A DNA stretch of 64,000 nt from an uncultured Eubacteriales bacterium (GCA_902763505.1 CACWSO010000017.1:1-64000); one strand, 5' to 3'; shown: positions 25,993-34,766, counted from the stretch's first letter. Made by a program: numbers and translations. The notes: a model not told the origin generated them from the sequence alone.

Positions 25993-26743
25993 AGTCGATT
26001 TCCAATGTGACAGGGCAGTGGTCGCTGCCGAAGACATCTGTCATGATACCGGCTCCTCGGAGCCGGTCTTTTAGTGCATCTGAGACGAGGAAGTAGTCGA
26101 TACGCCATCCGGCGTTGTTGTCTCTGGCTCTGAAACGGTAGCTCCACCAGGAGTACACACCTTCCAGTTCAGGATAGAAGTAACGCCAGGTATCGATGAA
26201 TCCGGCGCCGAGCAGCTCCGTCATTTTACCGCGCTCTTCATCGGAGAAACCGGCGTTTCCGCGGTTGGTCTTAGGATTCTTCAGATCGATTTCTTCGTGG
26301 GCGACATTGAAATCACCGCAGGTGATGACAGGCTTTGTCTTTTCAAGGGATTTGAGATAGGCGCGGAAGTCATCTTCCCATTTCATGCGGTAATCCAAAC
26401 GCTTCAGTTCATTCTGCGCGTTGGGAACGTATACATTCACAAGATAGAAATCGTCATATTCGCAGGTGATGACACGGCCCTCATGATCATGTTCGTCGAT
26501 GCCGATCCCGCGGGTGACAGAAATCGGTTCCGCCTTGGTGAATACAGCCGTTCCGGAATATCCTTTCTTATCGGCGGAGCACCAGTACTGATGGTATCCT
26601 TCCAAAGGCACCTCGGCCTGGCCTTCCTGCATCTTCGTCTCCTGCAGACACAGAATATCCGGATCCGCTTCTGCTGCAAAATCCAGAAAGCCTTTTTTCA
26701 TGGCAGCCCTGATTCCGTTGACGTTCCAAGATATGAGTTTCAT
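25991..26743 (-). CDS. xth: Exodeoxyribonuclease III / AP endonuclease
   Basis: This 250-residue enzyme is of normal length for the ExoIII/Xth family. Visible blocks are [10 protein letters not shown] at the start, LCLQETKMQ with the metal-binding Glu, [16 protein letters not shown], and the closing [10 protein letters not shown] with the catalytic Asp-His pair. It removes abasic sites and 3' blocks in base-excision repair in the cytosol. It stands alone between a terminator and the tRNA-Arg region. Confidence 0.95.
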   Translation of the reverse strand: MKLISWNVNGIRAAMKKGFLDFAAEADPDILCLQETKMQEGQAEVPLEGYHQYWCSADKKGYSGTAVFTKAEPISVTRGIGIDEHDHEGRVITCEYDDFYLVNVYVPNAQNELKRLDYRMKWEDDFRAYLKSLEKTKPVITCGDFNVAHEEIDLKNPKTNRGNAGFSDEERGKMTELLGAGFIDTWRYFYPELEGVYSWWSYRFRARDNNAGWRIDYFLVSDALKDRLRGAGIMTDVFGSDHCPVTLEID

Positions 26744-26833
26744 AAACCGTTACCTCCCTATGCAGGTATTATATACAGACAATAGAAAAAACAGCAAGTA
26801 TTTCGAGCTCTTGGATTAGATGCACACAAAAAA

Positions 26834-26860
26834 ATAGACAGGCCCTTCGGACCTGTCTAT
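26834..26860 (-). terminator. Terminator in the tRNA-Arg downstream region
   Basis: ATAGACAGG (26834-26842) pairs with CCTGTCTAT (26852-26860). On the minus strand it is followed by seven T, making it the likely end of the tRNA-Arg transcript. Confidence 0.75.
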
Positions 26861-26865
26861 TTTAT

Positions 26866-26884
26866 TGGCGCGCCATGAGGGACT
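26866..26884 (-). repeat. Duplicate of the tRNA-Arg 3' end (att-like)
   Basis: These 19 bases are identical to 27065-27083, the 3' end of the tRNA-Arg gene including CCA. The copies are 199 bases apart in the same orientation. This is the pattern left when a small element integrates at a tRNA 3' end, regenerating the gene. No integrase is present, so only a remnant or a non-autonomous element could be involved. Confidence 0.65.
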
Positions 26885-26916
26885 TTTGCGTATTGTTTCA
26901 CAATCCGCCGTCCTGC

Positions 26917-26980
26917 GCCGCCTCGCACAGGCGGCTTGGACCCGTCGCTGTTCGACAGTCCACTGGACTGTCTCACGACG
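26917..26980. repeat. Structured palindromic segment between the tRNA 3'-end copies
   Basis: Three nested or adjacent hairpins are visible: GCCGCCT/AGGCGGC (26917-26923 with 26929-26935), GACAGTCCA/TGGACTGTC (26954-26962 with 26964-26972), and an outer CGTCG/CGACG (26943-26947 with 26976-26980). The downstream part ends in GGGTTCGAGTCCC, a T-arm-like word. The density of stems suggests a folded RNA or a palindromic repeat element. The open frame across it is not a real gene. Confidence 0.55.
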
Positions 26981-27023
26981 CTCCGGCCCTTGCGGGTTCG
27001 AGTCCCTGGATTAGATGCACACC

Positions 27024-27065
27024 ATACAGAAAGCGGGAGACCATTTGGTCTCCCGCTTTCTGTAT
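27024..27065. terminator. Long perfect hairpin at the tRNA-Arg 3' end
   Basis: A 19-bp perfect stem (27024-27042 with 27047-27065) with a 4-base loop begins immediately after the tRNA. There is no T tract on either side, so it may aid 3' processing or be part of a repeat rather than terminate transcription. Confidence 0.55.
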
Positions 27066-27141
27066 GGCGCGCCATGAGGGACTCGAACCCCCAACCTTCG
27101 CATTCGTAGTGCGCGACTCTATCCAATTGAGCTAATGGCGC
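27065..27141 (-). tRNA. tRNA-Arg (anticodon ACG)
   Basis: This 77-base gene folds as a full cloverleaf. The acceptor GCGCCAT pairs with ATGGCGC, the D arm is GCTC/GAGT, the anticodon loop CTACGAA gives ACG, and the T arm holds TTCGAGT. Discriminator G and an encoded CCA are present. The first anticodon-stem pair is a G-A mismatch. The A at the wobble position is expected to become inosine for reading CGN codons. Its 3' end is duplicated at 26866-26884. Confidence 0.93.
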
Positions 27142-27332
27142 ATGGTTTTCTTGAAACCCGCTAGACTATTATACACATTACCTCGGGGCATTTCAACAAG
27201 AATATTTGAGAAAGTTTATCAAGCTGCGTCATAGAGAAAAGTTCCTCTGGAGGGGAGATTGAAATCATATGTCGCGGAATGCCTATTGATGATATAATCA
27301 TTGCAGCTGAGAAAGTGTAAGGAGGACAGATC

Positions 27333-28631
27333 ATGGCTGATTATATGGATAAATTGAGAAATTGCGACGAGTTTTTCTGGATCAATCCGGGGTTCGTACC
27401 GCCGGCAGCAGATGCTGCGGAAGAGAAGAGCGAACAGATTGTGGATATCGATGACGCGGAAGCGAGGCTGCTGAGATTCGCGCCGTTCATCGAGCGCATG
27501 TTCCCGGAAGTTGATGGTGGTATCATCGAATCGCCGCTGGCAGAGATAACGGATGCAGCAGAGGTGGCAAAGCTTGCTGGTCTGGCAGACGCTTCCGGGC
27601 AGGGCAGGATCTTCGTCAAGCAGGACTCACACCTTCCGATCTCCGGATCCATCAAAGCCAGAGGCGGTATCTATGAAGTGCTGAAACTGGCGGAAACATT
27701 GGCTGTGGAGGCAGGATTGCTCCACTGGGATCCGCAGACCGGAGAGCATGATGATTATGCGAAGCTGGGTGATCCGGAGATGAAGGAATTCTTCTCCAAA
27801 TACAAAGTCGCCGTTGGCTCTACAGGAAATCTGGGGCTGAGCATCGGAATCATCAGCGCTGCGATTGGCTTTGAAGTAACCGTGCACATGTCGGCAGATG
27901 CGCGGCAGTGGAAGAAGGATATGCTTCGCTCCAAGGGTGTTACAGTCGTTGAGTATCCTGACGATTACGAAGCGGCCGTTGCTCAGGGGAGAAGAGAGGC
28001 GCAGGCGGATCCGACATGCCACTTCGTAGACGATGAGAATTCTCTGGATCTCTTTGCCGGATATTCCGTCGCTGGAAGAAGACTTAAGAGACAGCTGGAT
28101 GAGTTGGGCGTGAAGGTCGACAAAGACCACAGAATGTACGTATATCTTCCTTGCGGCGTAGGCGGTGCGCCGGGCGGCGTGACGTACGGAATCAGGGATG
28201 AGTTTGGAGAAGGCGCATACTGTTTCTTCGCAGAACCGACTCATGCGCCATGCATGGCTTTGGGACTGATCTCCGGCAAGTTGAATGAAATCGCGGTAGG
28301 GGATATCGGTATTGATGGCAAAACAGAAGCAGACGGCCTTGCAGTAGGACGCCCTTCAGGATTGGTTGCAAAGGCAATGCAGACCATGCTCACAGGATGC
28401 TTTACTGTGGAAGACGAGAAGCTCTATCCATATCTGGCAGCGCTGAAAGACAGCACTGGCATATTTATTGAGCCATCAGCCTGTGCTGCCTTTGAGGGAT
28501 TGAAATACATCTGCGGCGGAGAGTATGTGCCGGCGCCGGATGAGAATTCCATCCATGTGATCTGGGCGACCGGAGGAAACATGGTGCCTGAGGATGAGAA
28601 AACCGCATACTATGAGAGAGGAAAGAAGTAA
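27333..28631 (+). CDS. dsdA: D-serine dehydratase (D-serine ammonia-lyase)
   Basis: This 432-residue PLP enzyme has the full DsdA layout. The N-terminus YMDKLRNCDEFFWINPG, the Schiff-base lysine Lys108 in LPISGSIKARGG, the glycine-rich phosphate loop GSTGNLGLSIGI, and VYLPCGVGGAPGGVTYG are all typical. It converts D-serine to pyruvate and ammonia in the cytosol. A TAAGGAGG ribosome site precedes the ATG. No DsdC regulator or D-serine permease is adjacent; the thioesterase gene follows after 17 bases and may be co-transcribed. Confidence 0.95.
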   Translation: MADYMDKLRNCDEFFWINPGFVPPAADAAEEKSEQIVDIDDAEARLLRFAPFIERMFPEVDGGIIESPLAEITDAAEVAKLAGLADASGQGRIFVKQDSHLPISGSIKARGGIYEVLKLAETLAVEAGLLHWDPQTGEHDDYAKLGDPEMKEFFSKYKVAVGSTGNLGLSIGIISAAIGFEVTVHMSADARQWKKDMLRSKGVTVVEYPDDYEAAVAQGRREAQADPTCHFVDDENSLDLFAGYSVAGRRLKRQLDELGVKVDKDHRMYVYLPCGVGGAPGGVTYGIRDEFGEGAYCFFAEPTHAPCMALGLISGKLNEIAVGDIGIDGKTEADGLAVGRPSGLVAKAMQTMLTGCFTVEDEKLYPYLAALKDSTGIFIEPSACAAFEGLKYICGGEYVPAPDENSIHVIWATGGNMVPEDEKTAYYERGKK

Positions 28632-28648
28632 GCGAAGAGGTAACCGAA

Positions 28649-29197
28649 ATGTGTGCTGAAGAGAAGAAAACAAATATAACAGGACAGGAAGCCCTTGAAG
28701 AACATGTCCGTAAGACCTTACACAGCAACAATGTGGTCCAGAAGGATACGATGAACGGCATGATGAAAGGGGAGTGGGGCGGATGCTCCTATGAAGACAA
28801 AACTCTGACATTCGAATTTCCTGTTCAGCAGTGGCAGGCAAACAGGATTGGCAATATGCATGGCGGAGCTATTTGCACTGCGTTTGATCTTACGATTGCA
28901 GCGCTGGCGAGATTTTATGCCAAAGAGAACTTCGCCCCAACGATCAATCTCGATGTGAACTACATCAGACCTGTTCCAATGGGTGAGGTACTCGTCGTTA
29001 CTGCAAAGGCAACCTCGACGGGGCGCAGGATCACGCAGCTTACCGGTGAAGCGCGGATCAAGTCGACGGGAAAGCTGGCTGCTACAGCAACGTCCATCTA
29101 TATGAATGTCGATACAGATAAGGAAAAACAGGCAAAGAAAAAATCCGGCAGTACCGGATATATAAGCAGCCTTATGAATTACAGTGACCGCCTATAA
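28649..29197 (+). CDS. PaaI-type hotdog-fold thioesterase
   Basis: This 182-residue hotdog protein has the PaaI pattern: IGNMHGGAICTAFDLTIAAL with the key His-Gly-Gly, then TINLDVNYIRPVPMGE, and an ending that includes KLAATATSIYMN. It probably hydrolyses an acyl-CoA or acyl thioester. An N-terminal helix of about 40 residues and a Lys-rich tail extend the usual 140-residue core. It lies 17 bases behind dsdA. Its stop codon sits in the loop of the following terminator. Confidence 0.88.
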   Translation: MCAEEKKTNITGQEALEEHVRKTLHSNNVVQKDTMNGMMKGEWGGCSYEDKTLTFEFPVQQWQANRIGNMHGGAICTAFDLTIAALARFYAKENFAPTINLDVNYIRPVPMGEVLVVTAKATSTGRRITQLTGEARIKSTGKLAATATSIYMNVDTDKEKQAKKKSGSTGYISSLMNYSDRL

Positions 29198-29211
29198 AGG
29201 CGGTCTTTTTT
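29186..29211 (+). terminator. Terminator after the thioesterase
   Basis: GACCGCC (29186-29192) pairs with GGCGGTC (29199-29205), followed by T6. It closes the dsdA-thioesterase transcript and abuts the end of the convergent small membrane protein gene. Confidence 0.88.
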
Positions 29212-29415
29212 CTAAATGATTATTGTCTTAATGATGATGACCAGGAAGATCAGGATATAAATCACAACTTCAACAAGCAGTATCAGTTTGATGATCGCAC
29301 GAATCTTTTGTGAACCCTGGCCCTGGAGCTGCGCTCTGAAGTCGCCCTTCATGTTCTTCAGAAGAATCAGCAGGACGACAACACCAAATATCAATGCTAT
29401 GAATAAAATAAGCAT
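29212..29415 (-). CDS. Small membrane protein
   Basis: This 67-residue protein has two hydrophobic helices (about 1-19 and 41-66) separated by a charged linker with QGQGSQKIRA. A GAGAGG site lies before the ATG. It likely folds as a hairpin in the membrane. I recognise no family and its neighbours give no hint of function. Confidence 0.65.
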   Translation of the reverse strand: MLILFIALIFGVVVLLILLKNMKGDFRAQLQGQGSQKIRAIIKLILLVEVVIYILIFLVIIIKTIII

Positions 29416-29520
29416 ATAACGAAACCTCTCTATGTTTTTGCCTAGTTAATAGTAACAGAATATGGCATTACATTCAAGAGAAAAAACGGCTCAGGTGCTT
29501 GGAATAATGGGTTTCAGTCT

Positions 29521-29549
29521 TTGACACTGCTATAGAATTCAAGTACAAT
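29521..29549 (+). promoter_or_regulatory. Sigma-A type promoter
   Basis: TTGACA (29521-29526) and TACAAT (29544-29549) are separated by exactly 17 bases. This is the best consensus promoter in the window and precedes the run of genes starting at 29608. Confidence 0.8.
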
Positions 29550-29607
29550 ATAAATAGGTATGGGCTTTTTGAGGAAACAATTCTATTAAAGGACAAAAAC
29601 AGACAAT

Positions 29608-30045
29608 ATGACAGAAAATAATACAGAAAAGAAAACTGTTGTTACAGATGGTCAGGACCTTGCAGAACAGGTCGAAGACCTTAAGAAAAACGGCGTCACA
29701 GACGTTACAGTTGTTGTCAATACATTCAACTATACTAAGTACAAGAAATCTAATGGAGGCAAAGAACTGCAGCCGGTGATCAATGGAATCAACAAGGCGG
29801 AAGACGCGGGAATGCATATCACGCTGCATGTTGGACTCGAAGAGGGATTCAATGATGATGAAGTGCTGGATTTTCTTCAGCTTACACTGATGTATAAGTA
29901 CGATATCATTTTCCTGCCGACCATGGATTACGATAAGATCAAAGCCAAGATGCCTGGTCTGCATAAGATCGAGGGGGATTTTGGTGAAGTCGAAATGTAT
30001 AAATACGCTGTTGCTAAAGGGCGCATTGGTTTTATGAAGAACTGA
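29608..30045 (+). CDS. Hypothetical protein
   Basis: This 145-residue soluble protein of no family I recognise appears alpha-beta. It has a strand-like VTDVTVVVNTF, a central MHITLHVGLEEG, and an acidic segment FNDDEVLDFLQL. It is the first gene after a consensus promoter and is followed by the Fic-like protein and an AI-2E family transporter on the same strand. A shared transcript with the cell-wall gene murB downstream is possible. Confidence 0.7.
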   Translation: MTENNTEKKTVVTDGQDLAEQVEDLKKNGVTDVTVVVNTFNYTKYKKSNGGKELQPVINGINKAEDAGMHITLHVGLEEGFNDDEVLDFLQLTLMYKYDIIFLPTMDYDKIKAKMPGLHKIEGDFGEVEMYKYAVAKGRIGFMKN

Positions 30046-30074
30046 AAGGGTAACTGAAGGGTAAGAGATTGCAT

Positions 30075-30797
30075 ATGCAAGAACAATTAATGGAAATGAA
30101 AAAAGAACTCGCCCAAATGCTGGCGAGCAACAAAGCGCTGAAGCAGGCTTTGCGTGAGGTCAATAAGCTTGACATGATCAAGGCTTCGCTTATTGTGCGC
30201 ACGCCGAAACACCAGAGCCTGAAGATCGACAGGATTCTGGAAGGGGAACTTCCTACCGATGTGGCGGTAGGAGATTTCGTTTTCATCGAGAACTACTGCG
30301 AGCTGGTGAAAGCCGCATACAATAATCTCAATATGGGGAATTCCATGAGTGCTGGGCTGCTCAAGAGCGCTTACCGGATACTGGAGGAAGATCCGGACGC
30401 CGACTTCAGAAAGGACAGTCCGGTCGTATTCGCCTTCAGTCATGTTCCGCCTGACTGGGAGGACATTGATGACCGGCTGACCAATTCTTTCCGCAGATTG
30501 TACGCGGGGCGCATCGAGAACGACATTGCGGCCAGGGCCATGTATGTGCACAATTGTGTCATCGATATCTGGCCCTTCGAGGAGTACAACGGCGAGTTGG
30601 CAGTGTTTGCCATGAACTACTACCTGATGGAACAGGGGTTCATGCCGATCGATATGCCGATGGAGAGAAAAGATTACATTGAACTCGTGACAGCCTGTCT
30701 CAAAGGCGTCAGAGTCGATGAAGAATATGAATTTTTCAGGGATGCTATTGTGGAGAAGATGAAAGGCACGATTCACGCCTGCAGAGGTTACGTATGA
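30075..30797 (+). CDS. Fic-like protein with degenerate active-site motif
   Basis: This protein of about 240 residues has an N-terminal helical segment and, at residues 166-174, the sequence WPFEEYNGE inside a long helical C-terminal half. This resembles the Fic core H-P-F-x-D/E-G-N-G-R, with His replaced by Trp, Gly by Tyr and Arg by Glu. Active Fic enzymes need the His for AMP transfer, so this one, if truly Fic-like, is probably inactive or does different chemistry. The ATG at 30075 is preferred to a TTG at 30069. Its end overlaps the start of the AI-2E transporter gene by 4 bases, so the two are translationally coupled. Confidence 0.55.
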   Translation: MQEQLMEMKKELAQMLASNKALKQALREVNKLDMIKASLIVRTPKHQSLKIDRILEGELPTDVAVGDFVFIENYCELVKAAYNNLNMGNSMSAGLLKSAYRILEEDPDADFRKDSPVVFAFSHVPPDWEDIDDRLTNSFRRLYAGRIENDIAARAMYVHNCVIDIWPFEEYNGELAVFAMNYYLMEQGFMPIDMPMERKDYIELVTACLKGVRVDEEYEFFRDAIVEKMKGTIHACRGYV

Positions 30798-32185
30798 GAA
30801 TAAAACTTGAGAAAAAACACTATCAATGGGGACTGACGGCATTTCTTGTCATCGTATGCTGTTTCATAGTGTTCTTCCTGATTTACCGATCAGATTCAGT
30901 GGGACATGTACTGGGCCTCATAGGAAAGGCCATCGCACCGCTCGTATACGGTATGATCATGGCTTACCTGCTGTGCCCGATTTATAATTTCGTCGTATCC
31001 AGATCGTATGGCATATTCAATAAAGGCAAATACAAGTTCAAACACGATCTCACCATAGCCAAAGTCATCGGAACCATCATTTCGCTGGCGATACTGCTGA
31101 TTGGAATCGCCGGCGTGCTGTGGATGATTATACCGGGACTGTTCGACAGCATCATGAAAGTCATTGACATCATTCCGGGCGCGATGAAGAGCTTTACGAA
31201 CTGGGTCGATGTCAAGTTTGCGAACCTGCCTGTCGCGAAAGATTATCTGGATCAGATCAGTAACAATATCACCGAATATGCAATCGATTTCGCAACCAAT
31301 ACGATCCTGCCGAATTCAGGAAACATGGCAGCAGCCATTTCCGGTACAGTGTTCGGAGCGATCGGTTTCTTCATGAACTTCGTGATCGGCATCATCGTCT
31401 GCGTATACTTCCTGAACATCAAGGACACTTTGGCAGCGCAGGCCAAGAAGATCATCGTAGCACACTTCAAGGAAAACACAGCCAGCGAGATCCTCGAAGG
31501 AGCAGAATACACCAACAAGACATTCGGCGGATTCATCAGCGGCAAGATCATCGACTCCATCATCATCGGAATCCTTTGCTTCATCATCATGAGCATCTTC
31601 GGATGGGAGTACAGTCTGCTGATCAGCTGCATCATAGGTATCACGAACATCATCCCGTTCTTCGGACCGTTCATCGGAGCTATCCCGTCGGCGTTGCTTT
31701 TGCTCATGGTCAATCCGATGCACTGCCTGTATTTCGTCATTTTGGTCATCATACTGCAGCAATTTGATGGAAACATTCTGGGACCTAAGATCCTGGGCGA
31801 CAGCACAGGCCTCGACAGCTTCTGGGTACTGTTCGCAGTTTTGGTCGGCGGAGGACTCTTCGGATTCCCTGGAATGGTACTGAGCATTCCTGTCTTTGCA
31901 GTCATTTATGCTTACTGTGGAAGGGCGTTGAACAGACGTCTCGCCAAGAGGGGATTCTCAACAAATACTCTGGATTATAAAGTCGACAAATACCGCACAC
32001 ACAAACCGCGCGGGAAGAGAAAGAAACCTGTATTAGAGGACAATGAACCTATCGACGCCTATGTTGAGGACGAGGTCAAGGAGATGACCGAGGAAGAAGT
32101 AAAGCAGGCGCAGGATGATGGACATACGATCATGGAAGCGACGCTCGTGGAATACCATGATGACGATCAGAAAACGTATGACTAG
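30794..32185 (+). CDS. AI-2E family transporter (YdiK/PerM-like)
   Basis: This 463-residue membrane protein has about eight hydrophobic helices and the family block ISCIIGITNIIPFFGPFIGAIPSALL, followed by ILGPKILGDSTGLDSFWVLFAVLVGGGLFG. Members export diverse small molecules or ions; evidence for autoinducer-2 transport is limited to a few. It has a cytosolic tail of about 85 residues, basic and then very acidic, that is longer than the family core. The start codon overlaps the Fic-like gene by 4 bases. MurB-PHP follows 38 bases later. Confidence 0.9.
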   Translation: MRIKLEKKHYQWGLTAFLVIVCCFIVFFLIYRSDSVGHVLGLIGKAIAPLVYGMIMAYLLCPIYNFVVSRSYGIFNKGKYKFKHDLTIAKVIGTIISLAILLIGIAGVLWMIIPGLFDSIMKVIDIIPGAMKSFTNWVDVKFANLPVAKDYLDQISNNITEYAIDFATNTILPNSGNMAAAISGTVFGAIGFFMNFVIGIIVCVYFLNIKDTLAAQAKKIIVAHFKENTASEILEGAEYTNKTFGGFISGKIIDSIIIGILCFIIMSIFGWEYSLLISCIIGITNIIPFFGPFIGAIPSALLLLMVNPMHCLYFVILVIILQQFDGNILGPKILGDSTGLDSFWVLFAVLVGGGLFGFPGMVLSIPVFAVIYAYCGRALNRRLAKRGFSTNTLDYKVDKYRTHKPRGKRKKPVLEDNEPIDAYVEDEVKEMTEEEVKQAQDDGHTIMEATLVEYHDDDQKTYD

Positions 32186-32223
32186 ACAACAAAGGCAATA
32201 TAGGCAAAAACAATAGAAACCAT

Positions 32224-33921
32224 ATGGAAACAATCATAGAAAAACTTAAAGAAATATTGGAGCCGGATCAGATCATTGAGAACGCTGATATGGCTCAGCA
32301 TACATCATTCAAAGCCGGTGGATGCGCAGATGTTCTTGTCTGTCCATCCGATGCAGAACAGCTTCAACAGGTGTTGGCAGTTCTTTCGGATGTGCCGCAC
32401 ATGGTGCTCGGCAACGGGTCCAATGTGCTGGTGCGCGACGGCGGCTACAGAGGGGTAATCGTTAAAATCGGGGAGCACTTCAATTATATACGCAGAGAAG
32501 GAAACAAGCTCATCTGCGGGGCAGGCACGCTCATGTCAGCAGTTGCGAAGAAAGCTGCGTCAGAAGGCTTGTCCGGATTTGAGTTTGCCTCAGGAATCCC
32601 CGGGAGCATCGGCGGAGCCGTATTCATGAACGCCGGAGCATACGGCGGCGAAACGAAGGATATCCTCGAAGAAGCCCATGTCATCTCTGCGGATGGAAGT
32701 AGTCAGACCGTGATGACAGCGGACGATCTTCAGATGGGATACCGACACACTGTGCTGCATGAAACAGGCGATGTAGTGACAAAAGTCGTCCTCAAACTGG
32801 AAGAAGGAGACGAAGCGGAGATCAGAGAACACATGTCTGATCTCATGAAGAAGCGTAACTCCAAGCAACCCGTTCAGTATCCGAGCGCAGGAAGCTTTTT
32901 TAAGAGACCGGAAGGGTATTTCGCAGGGAAGCTTGTCCAGGACGCCAGCTGCAAAGGACTGTCTGTCGGCGGAGCAGAAGTTTCGACCCTTCACAGCGGA
33001 TTTATCATCAACAAAGGCGGCGCGACAGCGACGGATATCACGCAGCTCAAAGAACTGGTGCAGGCTCGCGTTTTTGATCAGTTCGGCGTCATGCTGGAAC
33101 CGGAAGTGCGCATCATCGGCGAGGAACCGGATGGTGCAGCGGACGCAGTATCCGGTGAGCCGGTAGGAACCGTTGATGATTATGTCATGACCTATGACCT
33201 GCATACACATACGACCTACTCCCACGGAACAGGTTCCGTAGAGGATAATGTGAAAGTCGCGATGGAAAAAGGTCTTGAGTTTATCGCCATCAGCGACCAC
33301 GGTCCGGGACATATGTTCTACGGCATCAAGCGGAATGAGATTCCAAGCTTCAAGAAAGATGTGGAACAGATGGCGGAGAAATATCCGCAGATCAGCGTGC
33401 GTGCAAGTGTGGAGGCCAATATACTCCATGCGCAGCCCGGTACAGATCACGCCAATGGGCTGGATATTAAGCCTGAGGAGTTTGAGAAATTTGACTTCAT
33501 CATCGCTGGATTCCACTTCGGATGCAGAAACTGCAGTTCCATCAAGAACTGGCTCTGGTCCCACGGTATCAAAGCAGGGGAGGAGAGCCTCAGAAAATCC
33601 AATACGAAAATGATAACAGACGCGCTGCGTCTTAACGATATTGCAATCATCACCCACCCTGGCGACAAGGGACCGTTCGATATCCTTGAGATTGCGAAAG
33701 TCTGTGCAGAAACAGACACACTGATAGAAATCAATGGAAGACACGGCCACCTGACGGTTGATGAGATCAAAGAGGCGATGCAGGTGGAAGGACTGAATTT
33801 TATCATCAGCAGCGACGCTCACAGCCCTGATGCAGTAGGAACGTACAAAGAAGCGCTGCAGAGAGCGTTGGACGCAGGGCTTGATATATCACGTATTGTG
33901 AACATCAGGAGAGATTATTAA
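32224..33921 (+). CDS. murB: MurB fused to a PHP-family phosphoesterase domain
   Basis: This 565-residue fusion begins with a complete UDP-N-acetylenolpyruvoylglucosamine reductase (about 1-300). It has the FAD-binding GNGSNVLVRDGG, IPGSIGGAVFMNAGAYGGE, the catalytic PSAGSFFKRP and the closing LEPEVRIIG. After a 20-residue linker a PHP domain starts at about 324 with DLHTHTTYSHGTG and continues with AISDHGPGH, IITHPGDKG and SSDAHSP metal sites. MurB makes UDP-MurNAc for the cell wall; the PHP half is a metal-dependent phosphoesterase of unknown substrate. In related bacteria murB and a PHP gene are often neighbours but separate. The rapZ start overlaps the stop by 1 base. Confidence 0.93.
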   Translation: METIIEKLKEILEPDQIIENADMAQHTSFKAGGCADVLVCPSDAEQLQQVLAVLSDVPHMVLGNGSNVLVRDGGYRGVIVKIGEHFNYIRREGNKLICGAGTLMSAVAKKAASEGLSGFEFASGIPGSIGGAVFMNAGAYGGETKDILEEAHVISADGSSQTVMTADDLQMGYRHTVLHETGDVVTKVVLKLEEGDEAEIREHMSDLMKKRNSKQPVQYPSAGSFFKRPEGYFAGKLVQDASCKGLSVGGAEVSTLHSGFIINKGGATATDITQLKELVQARVFDQFGVMLEPEVRIIGEEPDGAADAVSGEPVGTVDDYVMTYDLHTHTTYSHGTGSVEDNVKVAMEKGLEFIAISDHGPGHMFYGIKRNEIPSFKKDVEQMAEKYPQISVRASVEANILHAQPGTDHANGLDIKPEEFEKFDFIIAGFHFGCRNCSSIKNWLWSHGIKAGEESLRKSNTKMITDALRLNDIAIITHPGDKGPFDILEIAKVCAETDTLIEINGRHGHLTVDEIKEAMQVEGLNFIISSDAHSPDAVGTYKEALQRALDAGLDISRIVNIRRDY

Positions 33922-34766
33922 TGAAAATCATCATCGTGACAGGACTTTCGGGTTCCGGAAAAACACAGGCAATGGATGTTCTGGAAGACATGGGGTACTA
34001 TTGCATCGATAATATGCCACCCCTTTTGATCAAGAACTTCCTGGACATGGCAGCAAAGAACAAGGAAATGGAAAAAGCAGCTTTTGGAATAGACGTCAGA
34101 GGCGGCAGTCTTTTTGATGATTTGAAAGACACTATGGAAGCGATGAAGAAAGAGGATGTGGATTTCAAGATTCTCTTTCTGGAGGCATCCGATAAAGTGC
34201 TGGCAAGAAGATATAACGAGACGCGCAGAGAGCACCCACTCGCTCATGGGGAATCTGTTGCAAATGGAATCAAGCGCGAGAAGGAACGTCTGGAAGCCAT
34301 CCGCAAGGAGGCAGATGCCATCATAGATACATCCTACTTCAACAACGCCCAGCTGGCAGCGGAAATCAGAAACATCGTCAGCGAGGGGAAAGACAACAGG
34401 ACATTTACAGTAAATATCATGTCTTTTGGCTACAAGAATGGGATGCCGGTATCCGCGGATATGGTGTTTGACGCCAGATTCCTGCCGAACCCGTTTTACG
34501 TTGAAGAGCTCAAACATCTGACGGGAAATGACAAAGCGGTCAGGGATTACGTCATGAGCCACGATATTGCGAAGCTCTTTGCAGACGAAGTGAGAGGAAT
34601 GATAGAAGTCCTGATTCCGTTCTACAAGAAGGAGGGCAAATTCTCTCTCAGCGTTTGTTTCGGTTGCACAGGCGGTCACCACAGATCGGTGACACTGGCC
34701 AATGACCTGAACGACAGGCTTACGGCGAAAGGCATAAGAACGACCCTTGAACACAGAGATTTATAG
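33921..34766 (+). CDS. rapZ: RapZ/YvcJ nucleotide-binding protein
   Basis: This 281-residue protein is of normal RapZ length. The N-terminal P-loop TGLSGSGKTQ (7-16) is followed by DNMPPLL, and the C-terminal domain carries FDARFLPNPF and SVCFGCTGGHHRSVTLAN. In Gram-positives YvcJ binds and hydrolyses GTP and is linked to competence and nucleotide signalling; in enterobacteria RapZ guides small-RNA decay. The start overlaps the murB-PHP stop by one base, showing coupling. Normally yvcK and whiA follow directly; here a cleavage enzyme gene lies between. Confidence 0.95.
   Translation: MKIIIVTGLSGSGKTQAMDVLEDMGYYCIDNMPPLLIKNFLDMAAKNKEMEKAAFGIDVRGGSLFDDLKDTMEAMKKEDVDFKILFLEASDKVLARRYNETRREHPLAHGESVANGIKREKERLEAIRKEADAIIDTSYFNNAQLAAEIRNIVSEGKDNRTFTVNIMSFGYKNGMPVSADMVFDARFLPNPFYVEELKHLTGNDKAVRDYVMSHDIAKLFADEVRGMIEVLIPFYKKEGKFSLSVCFGCTGGHHRSVTLANDLNDRLTAKGIRTTLEHRDL

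Larger units (their letters stand above)
26812..27022. repeat. Direct repeat flanking hairpins near tRNA-Arg
   Basis: A 16-base word with core GGATTAGATGCACAC occurs at 26812-26827 and 27007-27022. Each copy is followed by a different hairpin, and then by the same 19-base copy of the tRNA-Arg 3' end. The whole looks like a duplicated unit of about 200 bp in which the hairpin sequence has been swapped. No gene is supported here. Confidence 0.7.

Noticed and set aside
26857..27126. 89-residue frame across the tRNA-Arg gene
   Set aside because: It is a translation of the tRNA and its structured flanks; such frames are a known artefact.
32590..33822. 410-residue minus-strand frame opposite murB-PHP
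   Set aside because: The plus strand encodes a complete MurB-PHP protein with all motifs; the antisense frame has none.
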